Part shown: positions 57,700 through 64,000 of the stretch, piece by piece
How the letters are laid out: the number at the start of each line of letters is the position of its first letter
Numbering within the stretch: the first letter of the stretch is position 1
Assembly (NCBI GenBank): GCA_016191205.1
Contig: JACPPB010000026.1
Location: 1 to 64,000, forward strand
From: Gammaproteobacteria bacterium
GTDB taxonomy: Bacteria; Pseudomonadota; Gammaproteobacteria; Pseudomonadales; Porticoccaceae
Direction: 5' to 3'
DNA: 64,000 nt
The notes under the pieces: model-generated
Databases searched by the model: none
Told to the model about the DNA's origin: nothing
The model's input: only the letters and a program-made list of their open reading frames with translations
Translations under genes and position numbers: made by a program

Positions 57700-58501
57700 T
57701 GCCCTTGATCCATTTTTGGTAGTCCACGGCTTCACGGGAATAGGGAAACAGATTGCGTAACGCCAACCCCTTGCTGGCGACACCGTCGGCGTTGCCAAAC
57801 GCATCTTCCAACCGCACGGCCAGCCACAGACTACGGGCGGACGCTGGCGCCAACTGCGCATGGCGATCCAGAAACCGCTTGGCCTCGGGGAAGTCTCCCT
57901 GGTCAAAATACAGGCTCGCGAGCTCCAGATAAGGCCCGGGCAGCTCTCTGTCCAGCGCCATGGCGCGCTCCCAGGCATCTTTCGCTTCAGCAGTCTTGCC
58001 GAGTTTTGCGGCCACCGCTCCCAGACTGAGGAATACCTGGGGCCGGCGCTGATAATTCACATCGCGCGATGCCTGCAAGAACTGTTCATAGGCTTCGTCG
58101 AGCCGATTCTGGGTAACGAGAAAAACGGCGTAGTTGTTGCGCGCCTGGGTAAAGTCGCGGTCGTAGCCGAGGGCTTTCTTGAAATATTCTTCGGCACGAG
58201 CGCTGTCGCGTTCGAGTTGGTAGAGCAGCGCCATGCCATTGTTGGCGGCCGGTGAGCGGCTGTCGATTTCGAGCGCGCGCAACAGATTGAGGCGCGCCTG
58301 GTCACGGTTGTTCTCGCCGATGTAGCCCAGACCTAGCTCAATGTAACTGTTGAGCGCGTCCTGACGCTTCTCAGCGCCGGTTTTCTCCCCGGAAGAGGCG
58401 GTCAGGGTCTGGCTGCTCGTCGTGGTCGTGGTGGTACACCCGACCGCCAGCAGCGCGACAGCAATCACCGCGGCAATACCACAGCGCCAAGGCTTACCCA
58501 C
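57683..58501 (-). CDS. pilW: Type IV pilus biogenesis/stability lipoprotein PilW (PilF), TPR
   Basis: Lipobox 'LLAVGC'; TPRs '[43 protein letters not shown]'; position between rlmN and rodZ-like gene. Confidence 0.88.
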   Translation of the reverse strand: MGKPWRCGIAAVIAVALLAVGCTTTTTTSSQTLTASSGEKTGAEKRQDALNSYIELGLGYIGENNRDQARLNLLRALEIDSRSPAANNGMALLYQLERDSARAEEYFKKALGYDRDFTQARNNYAVFLVTQNRLDEAYEQFLQASRDVNYQRRPQVFLSLGAVAAKLGKTAEAKDAWERAMALDRELPGPYLELASLYFDQGDFPEAKRFLDRHAQLAPASARSLWLAVRLEDAFGNADGVASKGLALRNLFPYSREAVDYQKWIKGSGQPQ

Positions 58502-59621
58502 CGACGATCCTCACGATCTGTTCGTCTCCCATGTCCCGCTGGCGGTAACGTTCGCTGCGTCGGGTTCGATCATTGACGTCGCCGGCCAGCTGACCACAGG
58601 CGGCCGCGATGTCGTCGCCGCGCGTGGCCCGCACCGTCACAGTGTAACCCTGGGCGGCGAGGATTTCCTGAAACCGGGCGACGGCAGCGGGCGTGACGCG
58701 CCGGTACCGGGTGCCGGGAAACGGGTTGAAGGGAATCAGATTGATCTTGCAGGGCGTATCCCGCAGCAGGTCACCCAGCTCGCGCGCCAGCTCGACGCTG
58801 TCGTTGACGCCATCCATCAGGGTGTACTCGACGGTGATGCGGCGCCGGGTGTCCGGCAACTTGCGCAGATAACCCCGCGCGGACTCGAGCAGGCTGGCAA
58901 TGGGGTATTTGCGATTGATCGGCACCAGTTCGTTGCGCAGCGCATCGTTGGGCGCATGCAGAGAGATCGCCAAGGAGACATCGGTGACATCGCCCAGCCG
59001 GTCCAGCATCGGCACCACGCCGGCGGTGCTCAGGGTGACGCGGCGTTTGGACAGTCCATAGGCATTGTCGTCCATCATGAGGTTCATGGCCGCCACCACG
59101 TTGTCGAAATTGAGCAGCGGTTCGCCCATGCCCATCATCACGGTATTGGTGACGCGGCGTTCGGACTGCCCGGCAAAGTTGCCGAATGCCCGATTGGCGA
59201 TCCACAACTGGCCGATGATTTCGGCGGCGGTAAGGTCGCGGTTGAAGCCCTGCTTGCCGGTGGCGCAGAAGCTGCAATCCAGCGCGCAGCCGATCTGGGA
59301 CGAAATACAGAGGGTACCGCGACCGCGCTCGGGGATGTAGACGGTTTCGACGCAGTCGCCGCCATCGGTGCGAACCAGCCACTTGCAGGTGCCATCGGCG
59401 GCATCCTCCTGGCGCACCACCTCGGGCGGACGCACTTCGGCGATCCGGGCGAGCTTTTCCCGCAGCGGCCGCGCGAGGTCCGTCATCACGGCGAATTCCG
59501 TCGCGCCGCGCTGGTGGATCCATTTCAGGATCTGGAGGCTGCGAAAGCGGCGTTCGCCGATCGCTTCGAAAAAGTCCCCCAGCGCACTGGCGGTCAATCC
59601 GAGCAAATTGGTCCGACTCAC
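58494..59621 (-). CDS. rlmN: Dual-specificity 23S rRNA/tRNA methyltransferase RlmN (radical SAM)
   Basis: '[36 protein letters not shown]', 'VVFMGMGEPL-like [19 protein letters not shown]'; GTG start 59621 favoured. Confidence 0.95.
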   Translation of the reverse strand: MSRTNLLGLTASALGDFFEAIGERRFRSLQILKWIHQRGATEFAVMTDLARPLREKLARIAEVRPPEVVRQEDAADGTCKWLVRTDGGDCVETVYIPERGRGTLCISSQIGCALDCSFCATGKQGFNRDLTAAEIIGQLWIANRAFGNFAGQSERRVTNTVMMGMGEPLLNFDNVVAAMNLMMDDNAYGLSKRRVTLSTAGVVPMLDRLGDVTDVSLAISLHAPNDALRNELVPINRKYPIASLLESARGYLRKLPDTRRRITVEYTLMDGVNDSVELARELGDLLRDTPCKINLIPFNPFPGTRYRRVTPAAVARFQEILAAQGYTVTVRATRGDDIAAACGQLAGDVNDRTRRSERYRQRDMGDEQIVRIVGG

Positions 59622-59646
59622 TCCGCCTCCCGGAGTCACTCCGCGC

Positions 59647-60072
59647 TCAGCGCGCGCAGATCTCCCCACCGGTGAAAAAATACGCGATTTCGCGCTGGGC
59701 CGACGCCGGCGAGTCCGAACCATGCACGGCGTTGGCATCGATGGATTCGGCGAAATCGGCGCGAATGGTGCCTGCGGCCGCCTCGCGCGGATTGGTGGCG
59801 CCCATGAGCTCGCGGTTCCGCGCAATGGCGTCGCTTCCTTCGAGCACCTGTACCACTACCGGACCGGAAGTCATGAAAGCCACCAGGTCGCCGAAAAAGG
59901 GTCGCTCGCGGTGTTCCGCATAAAACCCCTCGGCCTGCTCCGTTGACAGCCGCAGCATCCGGGCGGCAACCACGCGCAGTCCGGCACGCTCGAAACGCCC
60001 CACGATCTCACCGATCACATTTTTAGCTACGGCATCGGGCTTGATGATGGAAAGGGTGCGCTCGATCGACAT
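59647..60072 (-). CDS. ndk: Nucleoside diphosphate kinase
   Basis: '[32 protein letters not shown]', '[14 protein letters not shown]', 'NAVHGSDS'. Confidence 0.97.
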   Translation of the reverse strand: MSIERTLSIIKPDAVAKNVIGEIVGRFERAGLRVVAARMLRLSTEQAEGFYAEHRERPFFGDLVAFMTSGPVVVQVLEGSDAIARNRELMGATNPREAAAGTIRADFAESIDANAVHGSDSPASAQREIAYFFTGGEICAR

Positions 60073-60177
60073 TAACGTGGACTCCAGTTGCTCGGGATCG
60101 CGCCAGGGGCGCCACCCTGGGGGAAGGGGGCCGGAATTTTACTCTTCCCCTGCCGGCCGGCACAAGGAATTACCCGT

Positions 60178-62022
60178 TCAGGCGGCCTCACCCAACAGTT
60201 GTCGAAACCGGTTCACGGGCACCGGCATGCTGTAGAGCGCACCCTGGTAGGAGTCGCAGCCTATCTGCCGCAACAGACCAAGCGCCGCGGAATCTTCGAC
60301 ACCCTCGGCAATGACCTTGAGCCCGTACTGTCGCGATACGCCAAGCATCGCCTCGACAATGCCACGCGCGTCGGGATCGCGGTGCAGGTTGCGGATGAAT
60401 TCGCGGTCAATCTTCAGCCAGTCGAAGGGCAGACGGCGCAGGGCAATCATGGACGAATAACCGACGCCGAAATCGTCCACGGCAAAGTGCGCACCGAGGG
60501 ATTTGATCGCCATCATCTTGGCGATGGCACCTTCCACATCCTCCATCGCCAGGGTTTCGGTAATCTCGAAGTTGATCAGGGCGGGACTGATGTCGTAACA
60601 GCGCAGGCTGTGCTGGATAACCTCGACCAGGCGGGGATCCCGAAACTGGCGCCGGCTGATGTTGATGCCGAGATGCATATCGTCACGCCAGATGCCTGCT
60701 TCGATGAATCCGCGCAGGCTTTCGCAGGCCGTGCGAATCACCCAGTGCCCGACATCGACGATCAGCCCCGAGGCTTCCAGTAGCGGGATGAATTCGGCGG
60801 GCATGCTGGTGACTCGGTCGCTGTTCACCCAGCGCAGCAGCACTTCGCCACCGACCAGGCGGCCGTCGTTGACATCCACCAACGGCTGCACGAAGAGGGC
60901 AAATTCCTGGTTATCCACCGCCTTGCGCAAGCGGGTGTTGAGCGACACCTGGCGCAGTGCCTTGGCGGCGATACCACGATCGAAGAATGCGCAGCTGTTG
61001 CGCCCCTTGCGCTTGGCCTCGTACATGGCGGTGTCGGCGTATTGCAGCGCCCGCTCGGGATCCAGCGTCGCATCGGCGATCAGTGAAATACCGATACTCG
61101 CGGTAAGGACAAATTCATTGCCTTCATGAAAATTCGGCATCGACACCCGCTCCCGCACGGCGTCGGCCAGCACTCGGGCGCGGCCGGCGGCCTCGGTAAC
61201 GCTTTCCGCGATATTGGGAACAAACAGGACAAACTCGTCACCCGCCTGGCGCGCCAGAAACGCGCCGGGCGCGGTCGTCGACGATTCCGCGAACGGTGCA
61301 AGCACGCGCGCGACCTTGACCAGAATCTGATCTCCCACATCGTGGCCCCAGGAATCGTTGATGTCCTTGAAATGGTCCAGATCGATCAGCATCAGGGCGG
61401 CACAACCCATCGCAGGTTGCTCGGACCGCAGCGCCCGCAGATGCTCGACCATCGCGAGCCGGGTCGGCAGGCGCGTCAGCCCGTCGCGATAGGCCGCACT
61501 GCGCGACAAGTCGGTGCCAGCGAGCTTGCGCAGGACTCCCTCGCGTGAGGGCAACTGCCGAGCCAATACCGACACGCCATCTCTCGCATACAAGGGTTTC
61601 GCGCTGACGGGAGCCTCGATCTGGATGGGAGTCTGGACCGACAGGGTCACCACCAGCTCATGAACCCGATCCGGTGGAGGCGCACCCAGATCGATCCGCA
61701 AATGCTGCACCTCGCCCCCGGCGCGCAGTATCCAGGGCATGCTGTCCACCCCGTCGGCCATGGCGGTGACGATCCGTTCCTTGAACGCCGCCAGCACGAC
61801 GGGTTCCGCCGGCTCGCAGATGTCGAGGGCCGTCCCCACCAGCCGCCACTGCTCGCAGCCAAGCAGCGCGCGGGCCGCCGGGTTGGCTTCGATACACACC
61901 CCATGGACAAAGAACAGCACCCCGAACGGGGCGTTGTCGACAACCCGCCAGTACGCATCGATCCTCATATCGCTCACCAGCGCGGTTTCGAAGGAGATGG
62001 CACTGGTACCACCGACCCGCAC
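60178..62022 (-). CDS. PAS-GGDEF(AGDEF)-EAL protein (probable c-di-GMP phosphodiesterase)
   Basis: PAS-like N-terminus; 'ARQAGDEFVLF'; EAL motifs 'GEVLLRW', 'NISRRQF', 'NFEITET', 'DDFGVGYSS', 'LKIDREF', 'IAEGVED'. Confidence 0.9.
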   Translation of the reverse strand: MRVGGTSAISFETALVSDMRIDAYWRVVDNAPFGVLFFVHGVCIEANPAARALLGCEQWRLVGTALDICEPAEPVVLAAFKERIVTAMADGVDSMPWILRAGGEVQHLRIDLGAPPPDRVHELVVTLSVQTPIQIEAPVSAKPLYARDGVSVLARQLPSREGVLRKLAGTDLSRSAAYRDGLTRLPTRLAMVEHLRALRSEQPAMGCAALMLIDLDHFKDINDSWGHDVGDQILVKVARVLAPFAESSTTAPGAFLARQAGDEFVLFVPNIAESVTEAAGRARVLADAVRERVSMPNFHEGNEFVLTASIGISLIADATLDPERALQYADTAMYEAKRKGRNSCAFFDRGIAAKALRQVSLNTRLRKAVDNQEFALFVQPLVDVNDGRLVGGEVLLRWVNSDRVTSMPAEFIPLLEASGLIVDVGHWVIRTACESLRGFIEAGIWRDDMHLGINISRRQFRDPRLVEVIQHSLRCYDISPALINFEITETLAMEDVEGAIAKMMAIKSLGAHFAVDDFGVGYSSMIALRRLPFDWLKIDREFIRNLHRDPDARGIVEAMLGVSRQYGLKVIAEGVEDSAALGLLRQIGCDSYQGALYSMPVPVNRFRQLLGEAA

Positions 62023-62210
62023 TCCGGAAGCCCGGCACCATATCCCTTCAGGCAGGCGGGGGCGGGGGCTGCCCTCATGTTGGCTCCGTTGTTGCGTGCA
62101 TGGTCAGCGCCTCGCCGAGTGGTATTGCTCCTGGGACCATTGCCCTTTCGGTCCGGGAGTATAACGTCATATGTGCGAGCACTGACGCGTCCGCCGTCGC
62201 TGGCCAGACG

Positions 62211-62678
62211 TCATTTCCAAGGTCCTTGGCGGGCGGCGGAAAAAAACAAGGCACGGAGCATCACACCCACCACCAACAGATTGACCAGCAGCACGCCCAC
62301 CGACAGCCAGGTGACACGTTCGTATAACTCGTACAGTTCCAAAGGCAGGTAGATGCCGGCACTGACGGCAGCGAACCATTCCGCCCACCGTTGCGCTCTC
62401 CACAAACCGTAGGCCTCTACGAATCGCACCGCAGCATACACCGTGGCCAGCGCAGCCAATGCCCATAAACGCGCCTGTGTCAGGCCCGCGGCGGCCTCGA
62501 AGAAAATGCGCAGGTAGCGCTGGGCAGGATTCAAATGAAAATGCTCGACCACCTGTTCGACCAGATGCTGGATATCCTCGTGGAGCAGGGTCAGCGACCC
62601 GAAGCCGGCCGCCAGAACCAGTACCCCCTTGGCCGCCTCAAACAGCGCAACCGCACGAATGGTATCGGTATCTCGCAT
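62211..62678 (-). CDS. DUF2127 domain-containing membrane protein
   Basis: 'IRAVALFEAAKGVLVLAAGFGSLTLLHEDIQHLVEQVVEHFHLNPAQRYLRIFFEAA...VRFVEAYGLWRAQRWAEWFAAVSAGIYLPLELYEL'. Confidence 0.8.
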   Translation of the reverse strand: MRDTDTIRAVALFEAAKGVLVLAAGFGSLTLLHEDIQHLVEQVVEHFHLNPAQRYLRIFFEAAAGLTQARLWALAALATVYAAVRFVEAYGLWRAQRWAEWFAAVSAGIYLPLELYELYERVTWLSVGVLLVNLLVVGVMLRALFFSAARQGPWK

Positions 62679-62781
62679 CACAGATGACCGCGATAGCCGG
62701 CGCAACGCGCTCCGGCACGACGATGAAGCTGCGTGCTCGCCTCGGCAAGGCACCAGGCCGAAATCCCTCGATCGCACCGGA

Positions 62782-63927
62782 TCACCGCAGGCGCGCCAGG
62801 GTGTCCCGAATCGTCGCCGCCGCATGATCGATTTCCGCGGCCGTCGTGAACCGGCCCATACTGAAGCGCAGCGTGCTGTGGGCGAGCTCATCCTGGACGC
62901 GCAGCGCGCGCAGGACATGGGAAGGTTCGAGGCTGGCCGAGGTACAGGCTGAACCCGTGGACACCGCGAGATCCTTGAGTGCCAGCAGCAGGGATTCACC
63001 GTCCACGGCGCCGAAGCTCAGATTGAGAATACCCGGCACGCACTGCGTCGGACAGCCATTCAGATACACGTCCCCGAGATCGCGGAGCGCGTTCCAGAAG
63101 CGCTCGCGCAAGGCGCCGATATGCGCACCATCGGCCACCATCTCCGCACCCGCAATCCGGAACGCTTCCCCCATGCCGGCGACCTGGTGCGTCGCCAGGG
63201 TTCCGGACCGCATACCCCGCTCGTGCCCGCCGCCGTGCATCTGCGCCCGCAACCGCACGGGGGGTTTGCGGCGGACGTAAAGGGCGCCGGCGCCCTTGGG
63301 ACCATGGATCTTGTGCGCGGAAAACGACATCAGATCCACCGCGAGGCGGGATAGATCGATGGGGATCTTGCCGGCGCTCTGGGCCGCGTCCACATGGTAG
63401 AGAACGCCACGCGCACGGCAGACCTCGCCGATGGCGGCGATGTCGTTGAGGGTGCCGATCTCGTTGTTGACGTGCATCACCGACACCAGAATGGTGTCGT
63501 CGCGCAGTGCCGCCGCCACCGCCTGGGGCTGAATCAGGCCCTGCGCATCGGGGTCCAGATAAGTGACGTCGAAACCCTCGGTCTCCAGATGCTGGCAGGT
63601 GTCGAGGACAGCCTTGTGCTCGATTTTTGAGGTGACCAGGTGCCGACCCCGGTCGCGATGCGCCTGGGCGCAGCCTTTGAGCGCCAGGTTGTCCGCTTCG
63701 GTGGCACCCGACGTCCAGACGATTTCGCGGGGGTCGGCGCCCACCAGCTCCGCCACCTGGGCACGCGCCTCCTCCACCGCAGCCTCGGCCTGCCAGCCGT
63801 ACCTGTGGGAGCGCGAGGCCGGGTTGCCGAATACCCCGTCAGCAGTGAGGAATCCCGCCATGTGGGCCGCGACGCGTGGGTCCACCGGCGTGGTGGCGGC
63901 GTAATCGAGGTAGATGGGTAGCTTCAT
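62782..63927 (-). CDS. Cysteine desulfurase (IscS/NifS family)
   Basis: '[15 protein letters not shown]', '[13 protein letters not shown]', '[14 protein letters not shown]', '[18 protein letters not shown]' (PLP Lys), '[20 protein letters not shown]'. Confidence 0.93.
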   Translation of the reverse strand: MKLPIYLDYAATTPVDPRVAAHMAGFLTADGVFGNPASRSHRYGWQAEAAVEEARAQVAELVGADPREIVWTSGATEADNLALKGCAQAHRDRGRHLVTSKIEHKAVLDTCQHLETEGFDVTYLDPDAQGLIQPQAVAAALRDDTILVSVMHVNNEIGTLNDIAAIGEVCRARGVLYHVDAAQSAGKIPIDLSRLAVDLMSFSAHKIHGPKGAGALYVRRKPPVRLRAQMHGGGHERGMRSGTLATHQVAGMGEAFRIAGAEMVADGAHIGALRERFWNALRDLGDVYLNGCPTQCVPGILNLSFGAVDGESLLLALKDLAVSTGSACTSASLEPSHVLRALRVQDELAHSTLRFSMGRFTTAAEIDHAAATIRDTLARLR

Positions 63928-64000
63928 CGGCACCATTTCATGAAAAACAATCGACCAACCGATGTTGAATCGGACGGCTCCGGGCGGCACGCCAGGTCGC

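Noticed and set aside
62782-63927. NifS of a nif cluster
   Set aside because: Sequence and neighbours fit a housekeeping IscS-type cysteine desulfurase
1-64000. Prophage, integrative element or defence island
   Set aside because: No integrase, phage structural genes, toxin-antitoxin or restriction genes recognised anywhere in the window

Overview
The window is a 64 kb, GC-rich chromosomal segment from what looks like a gammaproteobacterium. This inference rests on the conserved run der-bamB-yfgM-hisS-ispG-rodZ-like-pilW-rlmN-ndk, plus clpB, priA, rpmE and a cysteine desulfurase. From left to right I read: the 3' part of a RecB/AddA-like helicase-nuclease; aroG-type DAHP synthase; a secreted SurE-like phosphatase; a lipid or steroid-type catabolic island (SnoaL-like proteins, LLM oxidoreductase, three acyl-CoA dehydrogenases, two enoyl-CoA hydratases, an MMPL/RND exporter); an ELM1-family GT-B-like protein with a GT8-like protein and a 2OG-Fe(II) oxygenase; a porin / PstS-like protein / Cache-GGDEF-EAL module; a modE-modA-modB(deleted)-modC locus with a candidate ModE box and a divergent NifZ-like ORF; a nirK plus two cytochromes c plus two-domain multicopper oxidase cluster, divergent from norR; a candidate sphingolipid locus (serine palmitoyltransferase, ACP, bCerS-like acyltransferase, sulfotransferase, MsbA-like exporter, two ELM1-family proteins, phosphoesterase, nucleotidyltransferase); tRNA-Cys; a MITE-like 147-bp inverted repeat next to clpB; and the conserved housekeeping block, with a second PAS-GGDEF-EAL protein. 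The items most worth follow-up are: (1) the sphingolipid locus with embedded sulfotransferase and ELM1 paralogues; (2) the NcgABC-NirK-like cluster paired with NorR and a candidate sigma-54 promoter; (3) the modB internal deletion in an otherwise intact mod operon; (4) two GGDEF-EAL proteins with opposite patterns of motif degeneration. All calls come from reading the sequence and from memory of the families; no database search was run.
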